Part shown: positions 16,645-25,138 of the stretch, piece by piece
Position numbering within the stretch: the stretch's first letter is position 1
Layout: every line of letters begins with the position of its first letter
Assembly: GCA_023230565.1 (NCBI GenBank)
Contig: JALNXD010000023.1
Coordinates: 1-48,393 of the forward strand
Origin: Syntrophales bacterium
GTDB lineage: Bacteria > Desulfobacterota > Syntrophia > Syntrophales > UBA2210
DNA length: 48,393 nucleotides
Reading direction: 5' to 3'
The notes under the pieces: generated by a model
Databases searched by the model: none
Seen by the model: only the letters and a program-made list of their open reading frames with translations
What the model was told of the DNA's origin: nothing
Translations under genes and position numbers: made by a program

Positions 16645-18132
16645 TCACAGCCTTAAATTCGCCGCAGCAAGGCGAATCGCTTCGGTCATTGCCTCAGCCT
16701 TGTACACAGTTTCCGAAAATTCCTTTGCCGGATCTGAATCTGCAACGATTCCGGCTCCCGCATGAACATAGATATTCCCGTTATTCACCTCGATGGTGCG
16801 AATGGTAATGCACAGATCCATGTCACCCCCATACCCGATGCACCCCACTGCTCCACCGTAGATCCCCCTTCGGCTTTTTTCCAGTTCTTCAATGATTTCC
16901 ATCGCCCTTACTTTCGGGGCGCCCGTGAGGGTGCCTGCCGGAAAAGTCGCGGCAATCACGTCAAAGGCATCTTTTCCCGGCGCCAGTTGGGCCTCGATGT
17001 TCGACACGAGATGCATGACATGCGAGTATCGCTCCACGACCATCAATTGTGTTACCTGCACGCTTCCTGTCCGGGCTATGCGTCCGAGATCATTTCTTCC
17101 GAGGTCGACCAGCATGATATGCTCCGCCTTTTCCTTCTCGTCATTCAGAAGTTCGTTGGCGAGTGCACGGTCATCCTGTTCATTTTTTCCTCTGCGCCTG
17201 GTCCCCGCAATGGGGCGTACAGTAGCGGTGCCTTCTTCAAGGCGGACCATGCTCTCCGGGGAGGACCCTATGAGGATATGCCGGTCAAGCTTGAGATAGA
17301 ACAGATAGGGTGAAGGATTTATGAAGCGGAGGGCCCTGTAGAGATCCACAGGATCGGCATCGGCTTTTTTGCGGAATCTCTGTGAAAGGACCACCTGGAT
17401 GACATCCCCGGCCTGTATATATTCTTTGGCCCTTCCAACCATATCCTTGAAATCCTGAGCCGTCATTTCGGCTTCGAGACCCGCATCGCCCTTTTTTTCT
17501 CTCCCGCAAGAACGAACCTCTCCGTTTTCGGCCGTAAGCAGCGCGATTGTTGCTTCTATTTTGTCAATGCCCTTGTTGTAAAGCACTGAAAGGTCGTCTC
17601 CTTCATCGACGGCAATGGAGGCAATCACCTTCACAGTATTCCGGAGGCGGTCGAACACAGCCATAGTGTCGGTCAAGAGAAAAACGGCATCATTTCCTCC
17701 GGGGTCAACCGGTATACTTTCAGGGAGCGTTTCAAAATATCGTGCCATATCGTAACCGAGGTACCCGACGGCACCACCGTAAAAACGGGGAAGATCTCCG
17801 GTATACACGGGACGGTAACGCTCCATGGCTGCCTTGAGAAAGGCGAGTGGATTTTCGTTATGTTTGAAGGAATCGATACGCCCGTCTTTCAGAATTTCGA
17901 TTCCCGATTCCGTTATTGTCAATACAGCCCTGGGATCGCACCCCAAAAAGGTGTACCGCCCCCACGTTTCTCCGCCTTCCACACTTTCAAGCAGAAATGC
18001 ATAGGGCCTTTTACTGAACTTCGCCAAAGCCGTCACAGGAGTTTCCATATCTGCAAGGATTTCCCTGTACAGCACTACAAGACGTCCAGGCTCGGCAATG
18101 CGGGCAAATTGTTCAAATGTAAGCGAATACAT
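16645..18132 (-). CDS. trpE: anthranilate synthase component I
   Basis: TrpE converts chorismate to anthranilate and pyruvate with TrpG-supplied ammonia. The N-terminal LLESVEGGE segment lies in the region that binds feedback Trp in relatives. The catalytic chorismate-binding domain has IGSSPESMVR, RPIAGTRRRGKN, DLGRNDLGRIA and FPAGTLTGAPKVRAMEII. I chose ATG 18132 because an AAGGA precedes it and the protein then starts like the family (MYSLTFEQFA); the open frame extends 14 codons further up into the attenuator hairpin, which is not expected to be translated. Length is 495 residues. Regulation is by the attenuator just upstream. Confidence 0.95.
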   Translation of the reverse strand: MYSLTFEQFARIAEPGRLVVLYREILADMETPVTALAKFSKRPYAFLLESVEGGETWGRYTFLGCDPRAVLTITESGIEILKDGRIDSFKHNENPLAFLKAAMERYRPVYTGDLPRFYGGAVGYLGYDMARYFETLPESIPVDPGGNDAVFLLTDTMAVFDRLRNTVKVIASIAVDEGDDLSVLYNKGIDKIEATIALLTAENGEVRSCGREKKGDAGLEAEMTAQDFKDMVGRAKEYIQAGDVIQVVLSQRFRKKADADPVDLYRALRFINPSPYLFYLKLDRHILIGSSPESMVRLEEGTATVRPIAGTRRRGKNEQDDRALANELLNDEKEKAEHIMLVDLGRNDLGRIARTGSVQVTQLMVVERYSHVMHLVSNIEAQLAPGKDAFDVIAATFPAGTLTGAPKVRAMEIIEELEKSRRGIYGGAVGCIGYGGDMDLCITIRTIEVNNGNIYVHAGAGIVADSDPAKEFSETVYKAEAMTEAIRLAAANLRL

Positions 18133-18150
18133 GATCCTGTTTCCTTTCGA

Positions 18151-18178
18151 AAAAAAAGGCCGTGATCTGTTCACGGCC
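18151..18178 (-). terminator. trp leader terminator hairpin T2
   Basis: On the minus strand GGCCGTGA (18178-18171) pairs with TCACGGCC (18165-18158) around a 5-nt loop, followed by seven U (18157-18151). The U-run ends only a few bases before the trpE Shine-Dalgarno. The CCGTGA arm is also complementary to the 3' arm of T1, so the two hairpins could exchange partners. Confidence 0.85.
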
Positions 18179-18192
18179 CGTCTATCCTCATT

Positions 18193-18230
18193 AAAAAGCC
18201 GTGAAAACCTGAAGAGGTTCTCACGGCTTT
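18193..18230 (-). terminator. trp attenuator terminator hairpin T1
   Basis: A 16-bp stem (5' arm 18230-18215, 3' arm 18210-18195, loop 18214-18211) ends in a run of five U on the minus strand. The segment AACCTCTT (18219-18212), spanning the 5' arm and loop, is perfectly complementary to AAGAGGTT (18271-18264) in the leader, forming an 8-bp antiterminator that would break T1. A competing leader hairpin pairs GGCGGATA (18288-18281) with TATCCGCC (18263-18256). This is the classical trp attenuator logic. Confidence 0.88.
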
Positions 18231-18250
18231 CAAATGTTATGGTACATACG

Positions 18251-18343
18251 TCAGCGGCGGATAAACCTCTTCCCTTGATGTATCCGCCACCACCAGTTTT
18301 GCATATTTTGCGTGTTGTGCACTGTGTGTACGTAATATTTCAT
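18251..18343 (-). CDS. trpL: trp operon leader peptide
   Basis: This 30-codon reading frame starts at ATG 18343, with GAGG at 18354-18351 seven bases upstream, and stops with TGA at 18253-18251. It contains three consecutive Trp codons (18295-18287) in the context MQNWWWRIHQ. Translation speed through these codons would decide between the pause hairpin (18256-18288) and the antiterminator (18264-18271 with 18212-18219). With charged tRNA-Trp the ribosome proceeds to the stop and T1 can form; when Trp is scarce it stalls and trpE is read. It is too short for routine gene callers. Confidence 0.88.
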   Translation of the reverse strand: MKYYVHTVHNTQNMQNWWWRIHQGKRFIRR

Positions 18344-18568
18344 CTGTCTGCCTCGTCTCTTCTTTGTGCGGGTTCACGGGCAAAAGTCATGCCTGTAAAT
18401 TAAAACATCAATGCGCTTTCGCATCACTTGTCTAAAAGAAGCTTTTTTGCCTTACAACAGGCATCTGACGGAAAAAAGCGATGCTGCCGCGGCACCTGTT
18501 TCGCATATACCGTTAAGGACATGAAGCTCATAGCATCTTCAGGACACGCCGTCAACAAAAAAATGATT
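18344..18568 (-). other. aroC-trpL spacer
   Basis: This spacer separates aroC from the trp leader. I see no strong intrinsic terminator after aroC, so aro transcripts may read into the trp attenuator. A small inverted repeat atgcg-aaag-cgcat lies at about 18410-18423 and could be an operator, but no good -35/-10 pair is evident. Confidence 0.4.
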
Positions 18569-19639
18569 CTACGCATAGAAACACCCGGCGCAGGCTCTCT
18601 GCCTGAGCGCATGGTCTGCGATTACGATTGCGACCATCGCTTCACATACCGGTATAATACGGGGAATCACCGACACGTCATGTCTCCCGCCGACCCGTAT
18701 GACCGTTTCCTGCCCCGCAGTATTCGTAGTATGCTGTTCTATTCCAATGGAGGGTATTGCTTTGCAGGCAACTCTGATTTCGATGGATTCTCCGGTTGTA
18801 ATTCCCGCCAGAATCCCCCCTGCATTATTTGTCATAAAACCGCCCGGCCCCAGAGGATCATTCATTGAAGAGCCGTTCATGCGCGCCGCCCGGAATCCTG
18901 CGCCGATCTCCACTCCCTTGACCGTGCCGATACTCATAAGAGCTTTAGCCAAATCGGCATCCATTTTATCGAACACGGGTTCGCCCAAACCGGCAGGACA
19001 GCCTTTTACGACTATCTCAACAATCCCGCCTACAGTGTCGCTGCGTATTCGTGCTTCTTCAAGAGCCTCTTCCATCCTTGCCGCACTGATTCGGTCAGGG
19101 CAGCGAAGCCTCGTTTCTTCTATCGCGTTTTCATCGAAACCCGCTGCCGCAACACCTCCGATTTCGATTGTATAGGCGAACACTTTTATTCCTAAAGATT
19201 CCAATATCTTTTTTGCAACAGCACCGGCGGCGACGCGGGCAGCCGTTTCCCGGCCAGATGCACGGCCTCCTCCGCGGTGATCCCTGATTCCGTACTTTTT
19301 GTGATAGGTATAATCGCCGTGCCCCGGCCGGTAGACATCCCGGAGATACTCGTAATCCCCGCTTTTCGCATCTGTGTTTCCTATGATAAGCGAAATGGGC
19401 GTACCGGTGGTTCTTCCTTCGAAAACCCCGGAAAGGATCACTACAGTATCGCTTTCTTTTCGCGAAGAAGAAAAGGAATCTCCGCTTCCCGGTTTTCTCA
19501 GATCCAATCCTTTCTGAATATCGCCAGCTGATAGCTTCATGCCGGGCGGACAGCCGTCTATGACTGCGCCTGATGATTCTCCGTGAGATTCACCCCAGGT
19601 CGTAACAGTGAAAATTTTCCCTATAGAATTGCCCGGCAT
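18569..19639 (-). CDS. aroC: chorismate synthase
   Basis: AroC makes chorismate from EPSP using reduced FMN. Landmarks are the N-terminal GKIFTVTTWGESHG, GDYTYHKKYGIRDHRGGGRASGRETAARVA, and the later NNAGGILAGITTGE and IGIEQHTTNTAGQE segments. Its 356 residues are normal for the bacterial enzyme. The ATG at 19639 has an agaagggg about 6-10 bases upstream and overlaps aroK by 19 bp. It is the last gene of the shikimate block. Confidence 0.96.
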   Translation of the reverse strand: MPGNSIGKIFTVTTWGESHGESSGAVIDGCPPGMKLSAGDIQKGLDLRKPGSGDSFSSSRKESDTVVILSGVFEGRTTGTPISLIIGNTDAKSGDYEYLRDVYRPGHGDYTYHKKYGIRDHRGGGRASGRETAARVAAGAVAKKILESLGIKVFAYTIEIGGVAAAGFDENAIEETRLRCPDRISAARMEEALEEARIRSDTVGGIVEIVVKGCPAGLGEPVFDKMDADLAKALMSIGTVKGVEIGAGFRAARMNGSSMNDPLGPGGFMTNNAGGILAGITTGESIEIRVACKAIPSIGIEQHTTNTAGQETVIRVGGRHDVSVIPRIIPVCEAMVAIVIADHALRQRACAGCFYA

Positions 19640-20169
19640 TCTTTTCCCCTTCTGTTTCTCATGTAATCAAGAATTTCTGCCGCTACTCCGGCGGCCCCTG
19701 CTTCGTTCGCATCAATTTCTATATCGGCAATCTCCCGGTATAGAGGCGCCCGTTTTTCCATTATTTTTTCAATTTCCTCAAGGAGCAGCGCATTTGAAAG
19801 CGGCGGGCGTTCATGGCAGCTTTTTCCGTCCACTACCATGCGGCCGGCAATAGTGCTTCCTTCTGCGGAAAGCCAGACTACCGTATTCCCATCTGATATG
19901 ATTCTCCGGTTATCGCCGTCTTCCACCGCACCGCCTCCCGTTGCGATAATGCTGTTGTTTTGAAAAGCTATCCCGGCAATCACTTCGCGTTCATGGCGGC
20001 GGAAGAATTCCCAGCCCCTTTCTTCAACCATGCGCGCAATCGAAAGGCCGACCCGCTTTTGCACACGCTCGTCTGTATCAATGACCGGCATATCCAGCAA
20101 TCTCCCCAGTATTCTGGCCACTGTCGATTTACCGGTGCACCGGTATCCGATAAGTACTATATTGTTCAC
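19621..20169 (-). CDS. aroK: shikimate kinase
   Basis: AroK phosphorylates shikimate with ATP. The P-loop is GYRCTGKST, a DTDERVQKRVG segment holds the shikimate-binding Asp, and ATGGGAVE is the conserved Walker-B-like loop. The lid region around ERPPLSN is present. At 182 residues it is standard. It begins with GTG at 20169, which overlaps the aroA stop as TAGTG, indicating coupling by reinitiation. Confidence 0.94.
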   Translation of the reverse strand: MNNIVLIGYRCTGKSTVARILGRLLDMPVIDTDERVQKRVGLSIARMVEERGWEFFRRHEREVIAGIAFQNNSIIATGGGAVEDGDNRRIISDGNTVVWLSAEGSTIAGRMVVDGKSCHERPPLSNALLLEEIEKIMEKRAPLYREIADIEIDANEAGAAGVAAEILDYMRNRRGKECRAIL

Positions 20170-21434
20170 TATGAAAGGCCCTCCATGACATCCCAGAAAG
20201 ACGGAAACGATTTGGCGACGGTATCGGCATTTTTTATTTTCATTCCGTCGACGGCGAGTCCGGCCACTGCAAAACTCATAGCGATTCTGTGGTCGTTGTA
20301 GGTTTCTATCTCCGCTCCTCTTATTTTCCCTCCTCGAATCAGCATTCCGTCTTTCCGCTCCTCGGCCTTTGCACCCACTTTATTCAATTCCCGCACCATT
20401 GCCGATATCCGGTCGCTTTCCTTGTAGCGCAGGTGAGGCACACCTGTGATCCGCGTGCACCCCCTGTGTTTGAATGCGGCAAGCAGCGCCACAGTGGGAA
20501 CCAGGTCGGGCATCCCGCTCATATCGAACAGGCAGTCGCCTTCACGAAGTTCACTGCCCTCCACCGTAACCCAGTCGGCCCCTTTTCTGATGCGGCAACC
20601 CAGTGATTCCAGAATCTTCAAAATCCCGATATCACCCTGTGTGGTAGCGGGACGGATGTTCGCCACCCGGATTTTGCCTTTTAAAAGGGCGGCGGCCATG
20701 AAAAAATAGGAAGCGCTTGATACATCCCCTTCTATGCGGTAGGGAATTCCCCTGTACGACTGGCAAGACCTGACATAATATTCATTGTTTCCCGGTGAGA
20801 GGACATTCACGCCGAAATCCTTCATCACGTCGATGGTGATATCTATGTACGGTCCCGATACCGTTTTTCCTTTAATCTCAACTGTAATGTCCTGCGATGC
20901 ATAGGGGGCCGATATGAGAATAGACGATATATACTGACTGCTGATCGGATTATGGAAAAAAATCCGCCCCCCCCGTATGCCTCCCCCCTCGACAATTACA
21001 GGCGCGCAGCCGTTTCCATGCATGCTTCTGCAATGAACACCCGCCTTCCTGAGTGAAATAAGAAGCGCTTCAACAGGCCTGCTCCGCAGGCGGCTGTCCC
21101 CGTCCACTACATATCTCCCATCGCCCAGAGCAACCGCGCTGACAAGGAATCTGAGAGCAGTACCGTTGTTCCCCAGGCAGAGCGGCTGACTGCATGAAGC
21201 GAGAGCGCCCCCCGTTCCGCCGACAACGATTTCATCTCCCGACACAAGAATCTGCGCCCCCAATACGCGGAGGGCTTCAATGAGCAGCATTGTATCATTT
21301 GAAACAAGGCAATTTCTCAGTACACTTTTTCCTTCGGCCAATGCCGCGATCATGAGTGCCCTTTGGGTATAACTTTTTGAACCGGGCATTGAGACTTCGG
21401 CATCGAGACGAAACAGTCTTTTAATTTCTTTCAT
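20169..21434 (-). CDS. aroA: 3-phosphoshikimate 1-carboxyvinyltransferase (EPSP synthase)
   Basis: AroA transfers the enolpyruvyl group of PEP to shikimate 3-phosphate. The N-terminal PGSKSYTQRALMIAALA and the PEP-site GNNGTALRFL are visible, with RLRSRPVEALL and, near the C-terminus, RYKESDRI and TYNDHRIAMSFAVA. In the well-known E. coli enzyme the PEP loop reads GNAGTAMRP, so this form differs at the Ala and Pro positions. Length is 421 residues. It overlaps aroE by 14 bp. Confidence 0.95.
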   Translation of the reverse strand: MKEIKRLFRLDAEVSMPGSKSYTQRALMIAALAEGKSVLRNCLVSNDTMLLIEALRVLGAQILVSGDEIVVGGTGGALASCSQPLCLGNNGTALRFLVSAVALGDGRYVVDGDSRLRSRPVEALLISLRKAGVHCRSMHGNGCAPVIVEGGGIRGGRIFFHNPISSQYISSILISAPYASQDITVEIKGKTVSGPYIDITIDVMKDFGVNVLSPGNNEYYVRSCQSYRGIPYRIEGDVSSASYFFMAAALLKGKIRVANIRPATTQGDIGILKILESLGCRIRKGADWVTVEGSELREGDCLFDMSGMPDLVPTVALLAAFKHRGCTRITGVPHLRYKESDRISAMVRELNKVGAKAEERKDGMLIRGGKIRGAEIETYNDHRIAMSFAVAGLAVDGMKIKNADTVAKSFPSFWDVMEGLS

Positions 21435-22233
21435 TTTCCAAATGTTCCCGAACTTTTTTTCTCATCAAATCTACGGGAGGCTCCTTTCCTGTCCATATTC
21501 GCAACTGCTCGGCACCCTGATGAACAAACATCGAAAGGCCGGAAATGATCTGAACACCGGCATATTCCGCATCGGTGAGAAGTTTTGTCATTAACGGATT
21601 ATATATCGTATCCATTACCAGGGTAAACCGATATACCATCGATCGGTCCACCGGTGATGATCCTGTGTCGGGCCACATCCCGAGCGGGGTGGCATTTATC
21701 AGACAATCGGCGTCCACCGAAGCGATATCGTTCAGGGAGGCATACTCGCACCCCATCTGGCGGGCGAGACGTTCCCCCCGTTCCCGCGTCCTGTTGAGCA
21801 CAATCGCCTTTCCTCCATTTTTACGCACGGCATATATCGCCGCGCGCGATGCCCCGCCTGCACCGACTACGGCACAGCGCATCCTTTCGATCGGCGCCGA
21901 CGACTCCTCGAGAGCACGCTTGACACCTATCCAGTCGGTATTTTCTCCTCTCAGCCGTCCGGATTTTTCTATCACAGTATTTACTGCTCCGATTTCATGT
22001 GCACTCTCCGAAATCTCATCGAGAAATTCAATAACGGAAACCTTGTGGGGAATCGTCACACTTGCACCCTCGATGTGCAAAGAGCGCATGAGGCGGATGA
22101 TATCGGAAGCTTCCGACACCCGCACTGCCTGGTACCTCGCGGAAATATCCATTACGCGGAAAGCCGCATTCATCATCAGGGGCGACATACTATGCGCAAC
22201 AGGATCACCGAAAAGTGCGTATCTTTTCATCAT
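21421..22233 (-). CDS. aroE: shikimate dehydrogenase
   Basis: AroE reduces 3-dehydroshikimate to shikimate with NADPH. The substrate site shows HSMSPLMMN and the catalytic Lys of TIPHKVS. NTDWIGVKRAL and the Rossmann motif GAGGASRAAIYA follow, with LINATPLGMWP later. At 270 residues it is a standard single-domain form. The start is ATG 22233 or the ATG directly after it; the Shine-Dalgarno AGGAG overlaps the outer edge of the REP-like hairpin at 22241-22300, so its initiation may be influenced by that structure. Confidence 0.95.
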   Translation of the reverse strand: MMKRYALFGDPVAHSMSPLMMNAAFRVMDISARYQAVRVSEASDIIRLMRSLHIEGASVTIPHKVSVIEFLDEISESAHEIGAVNTVIEKSGRLRGENTDWIGVKRALEESSAPIERMRCAVVGAGGASRAAIYAVRKNGGKAIVLNRTRERGERLARQMGCEYASLNDIASVDADCLINATPLGMWPDTGSSPVDRSMVYRFTLVMDTIYNPLMTKLLTDAEYAGVQIISGLSMFVHQGAEQLRIWTGKEPPVDLMRKKVREHLENERN

Positions 22234-22240
22234 ACCCTCT

Positions 22241-22300
22241 CCTAATTGGGGACGGGTTCACATTTCCCCTCGGGGAAATGTGAACCCGTCCCCAATTAGG
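22241..22300. repeat. REP-like perfect hairpin, copy 2 (aroD/aroE junction)
   Basis: A perfect inverted repeat, 22241-22269 pairing with 22272-22300 (29 bp), is separated by two bases. Its core is the same ggggacgggttcacatttcc as in the copy at 38-92. It provides the last 13 or so codons and the stop of aroD, and its left edge overlaps the aroE Shine-Dalgarno. A 29-bp stem in the middle of an operon could pause transcription, protect mRNA ends or reduce aroE translation. Confidence 0.92.
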
Positions 22301-22968
22301 AGGCGATATATCATTTTTGCCTCTTGTACTGTAAGTTGACCCGGAGCGGTAGCCCGTTCGTTGTCGAGGGCGGCGTAGGTGATGCAGGATCCGAAAAGGG
22401 GCGCGGCGATACGGCTTATCTTCCCCTTGTCTCCCATGCAGAATCCTATAATTTTCCGGTGGCTGTTTTCCGCCCATTGCAACAGGTCCAGGATTTTCAG
22501 ATTATCTTGAAGGTTTCGAGCCATAGTGACAATTTTTACGATGTGGGCCCCCTCGGCACGCGCTTCTTCGAATATGGACCGCAGTCTGCGCGTGCCGGGC
22601 GTACCTCCGAAATCGTGAAAGGAAATTATCAGTTCTGTCCTTTCCCCTTTTTCTTTAATGGTATCCACTATTTTTTTCAGTATCGCCTTATCCGTACCGA
22701 GTTCCACATCGATCATGTCGGCACCCAGCTCGATCGCCTCAAGAAGAAGTTCGCACCGATGATTCTCGCTTTCCGCAAAGGCGCCCCCTTCCTCACTTCT
22801 CCTGTTTGTTACCAGAATTTTTCCTTTTTTCGATCTCAAAAGGCGCTTCAAATCAGGCGCTTGCATCCCGTCGATACGCAATTCAACGGCATCTGAAAGA
22901 GAAAACGCCTGCGACATGGATATCGCTGCCTCGGCAGTTGTTTTTCCAGTGACCGGAATACAGATCAT
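22258..22968 (-). CDS. aroD: 3-dehydroquinate dehydratase, type I
   Basis: AroD dehydrates 3-dehydroquinate through a Schiff base. The catalytic His is in IISFHDFGGTP and the Schiff-base Lys in AHIVKIVTMARN; LFGSCITYAAL and GQLTVQEA close the TIM barrel. I chose ATG 22968, overlapping the pheA stop as ATGA and giving MICIPVTGKTTAEA, a typical start; the frame is open further upstream inside pheA. Length is 236 residues. The last residues (about IGDGFTFPRGEM) and the stop are encoded by the REP-like repeat, so the natural C-terminus was altered by its insertion. Confidence 0.95.
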   Translation of the reverse strand: MICIPVTGKTTAEAAISMSQAFSLSDAVELRIDGMQAPDLKRLLRSKKGKILVTNRRSEEGGAFAESENHRCELLLEAIELGADMIDVELGTDKAILKKIVDTIKEKGERTELIISFHDFGGTPGTRRLRSIFEEARAEGAHIVKIVTMARNLQDNLKILDLLQWAENSHRKIIGFCMGDKGKISRIAAPLFGSCITYAALDNERATAPGQLTVQEAKMIYRLLIGDGFTFPRGEM

Positions 22969-24044
22969 GGCTGAATTTCTCCCATAGGATACGATCCAAG
23001 TATCTTCACGAATGTGCCGGCTTCTTCCAGCTGTTTGAGGCATGCCGCTTCGTCCTTACCTGCAGCATGACCTTCGAAATCGACAAAGAACAGATACTCC
23101 CATATGCGATCCCGCAGGGGATGAGAGACTATTTTCGTCAGGTTGACGTTTCTCCGGCTGAAAGGAGCGAGCGCTCTGAGCAGCGCGCCAGGCTTGTGAC
23201 GGACGCCGAATACTATTGATGTTTTGTCCCGCCCCGTCGGCTGATTTCCACTGTTCCCTATTATTAAAAACCGGGTGATATTCGCCGGGTGCTCCTCTAT
23301 ACCTTCAGCAATTACAGTAAGCCCGTATATCGAGGCAGCCGTCTTGCTTGCTATGGCGGCGGCTTCCTTGTCCGACAGAATGCGCCCGGCCGCCGCCGCC
23401 GTACTTTCCTCTTCATAAAGAGACGCCCGGGGCAGATTGTTCCGAAGCCAGCGGCCGCATTGTGCAAGGGCCTGCGGGTGGGAATGCACGCGTTTCACTG
23501 TCTCGAGTTTCTCCTGGGCTGAAAGAAGGCAATGGCGTATCGGAAGATATATATCCCCCATAATTGAAAGCGGCGTCGAGACCAATTTATCAAGAGTCTG
23601 CTTTACGGATCCTTCAAGAGAATTTTCCACCGGGACGACACCAAAGGCGGATCTTGCCTTTTCAACTTCTTCGAAGACATCGTGAACCGTTGATTGTGCC
23701 GACAGTTCTATACTGTCCCCGAAGTGCGACTGAACGGCCATATGGGTGAAGGATGCTTCCGGCCCAAGATAGGCCACGTTCATGGGCTTCTGAAGGGCCC
23801 GGGATACGGAAAGGATCTCGCGGTAAATCTGCCGTAGCGACGCAGGCGAAAGTGGACCGGTATTTTCCTCCATAACAGATGAGATAACCTCATTTTCCCG
23901 GCCCGGATCATAAACCGGAAGTCCCCGGCTTTTTTTATGGGTTCCGATTGCAATCGAGATTTCAGCCCTTTCATTTAAAAGCTTCACAATATGTGTATCA
24001 AGCGCAAGGAGCGAGTCTCGCAAGTGATTCAACTGTTCGTGCAT
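22965..24044 (-). CDS. pheA: bifunctional chorismate mutase / prephenate dehydratase (P-protein)
   Basis: PheA converts chorismate to prephenate and then to phenylpyruvate. Residues 1-85 form an AroQ-type mutase helix bundle (LNERAEISIAIGTHKK). The dehydratase domain begins with VAYLGPEASFTHMA and includes FGVVPVENSLEGSV and NITRFLIIG. A C-terminal ACT domain starts at KTSIVFGVRHKPGALLRAL. The Phe-binding motif, usually ESRP, reads VSHP here, so feedback inhibition may be weak or altered. Length is 359 residues. It overlaps aroB by 16 bp and aroD by 4 bp. Confidence 0.95.
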   Translation of the reverse strand: MHEQLNHLRDSLLALDTHIVKLLNERAEISIAIGTHKKSRGLPVYDPGRENEVISSVMEENTGPLSPASLRQIYREILSVSRALQKPMNVAYLGPEASFTHMAVQSHFGDSIELSAQSTVHDVFEEVEKARSAFGVVPVENSLEGSVKQTLDKLVSTPLSIMGDIYLPIRHCLLSAQEKLETVKRVHSHPQALAQCGRWLRNNLPRASLYEEESTAAAAGRILSDKEAAAIASKTAASIYGLTVIAEGIEEHPANITRFLIIGNSGNQPTGRDKTSIVFGVRHKPGALLRALAPFSRRNVNLTKIVSHPLRDRIWEYLFFVDFEGHAAGKDEAACLKQLEEAGTFVKILGSYPMGEIQP

Positions 24045-25138
24045 TTTACCCTCATTTCTTCAATGGTCTCCGTAATGGTTCGCCTGTCAATCGAACCGTT
24101 TACGAAGGGCATTCCGATCCTTTTTAAAAGAACGAAGTGCAAGATACCGTTTTTACGTTTTTTATCCCCCTGCATCCGCTCATACAGGCGTTCCGCATCG
24201 AATGCGGCGGGAATCGAAACCGGCAGACCGAGGGCGCCCGCAAGCGCCTCGATTCTTCTTCTTTCGGATGCTCCAAGATGACCCTTCTTTTCAGAAATAC
24301 GGGCTGCTGCTATCATGCCCAGCGCAACGGCGTTTCCGTGAGAAAGGCTGTAGCCCGATTCAGCTTCAAGGGCATGGCCAAGAGTATGGCCGAAATTGAG
24401 CATGCGGCGCATTCCTCTGTCGTGCTCATCGATTTCGACAATTCCTTTTTTTATTTTACATGCCCGTTCCACCAGACTTTGTATATAGTCGATATCACGC
24501 GCCCCGATTTTCCCGATATCATTTTCAAGAGAAGAAAATAGTTCTTCATCATCTATAATCCCATATTTCACTATCTCCGCAAGACCGTCTTTCATCTGTG
24601 TTTCCGGTAAATTCTGCAGAAAGGTAAGGTCGATTACGACAAGCCTGGGCTGATAAATCGTACCCAGCAGATTCTTTCCCTCCGGAAGGTCAACTCCGGT
24701 CTTGCCGCCCACGCTGCTGTCCACCTGGGCCAGAAGAGTGGTGGGCACGTGTATGTAAGGGACGGATCTCATGTACAGTGAAGCTGTGAAACCGACGATA
24801 TCTCCCGTAACTCCGCCGCCTAGCGCTATCAGAGTCGTATCCCTGTCCGCCCTGATTTCTATGAGCTGCCGCGCAATCGAAATCACCGTCTCCGGGGTTT
24901 TTGAAGTCTCTCCCGCAGCAAATTCGATCATATCGACGGTCAATCCTGCGTCTTTCAAAATGCCCCTCACTGTGTCTCCGAATAATCCCGCCACCGTCGA
25001 ATCGGCGATTACCACATAGCGCCCTTCCGGATTGCCTTTGGCCAATACGAGTGCAGCCCGGTCCATAATGCCGTTTCCTATCAGTATATCATATGAATGA
25101 TTCATTTCATGCGTAAGTGAAAGTTTCATCCGCTTCAT
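24029..25138 (-). CDS. aroB: 3-dehydroquinate synthase
   Basis: AroB cyclises DAHP to 3-dehydroquinate using NAD and a divalent metal. Motifs are ALGGGVTGDIVGFTASLYMRS, PTTLLAQVDSSVGGKTGVD, the metal-binding Glu in KDGLAEIVKYGII and the His residues of NFGHTLGHALE and LSHGNAVALGM. Length is 369 residues. Its ATG overlaps the aroF stop by 4 bp; a second ATG three codons on is also possible. Confidence 0.96.
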   Translation of the reverse strand: MKRMKLSLTHEMNHSYDILIGNGIMDRAALVLAKGNPEGRYVVIADSTVAGLFGDTVRGILKDAGLTVDMIEFAAGETSKTPETVISIARQLIEIRADRDTTLIALGGGVTGDIVGFTASLYMRSVPYIHVPTTLLAQVDSSVGGKTGVDLPEGKNLLGTIYQPRLVVIDLTFLQNLPETQMKDGLAEIVKYGIIDDEELFSSLENDIGKIGARDIDYIQSLVERACKIKKGIVEIDEHDRGMRRMLNFGHTLGHALEAESGYSLSHGNAVALGMIAAARISEKKGHLGASERRRIEALAGALGLPVSIPAAFDAERLYERMQGDKKRKNGILHFVLLKRIGMPFVNGSIDRRTITETIEEMRVKCTNS

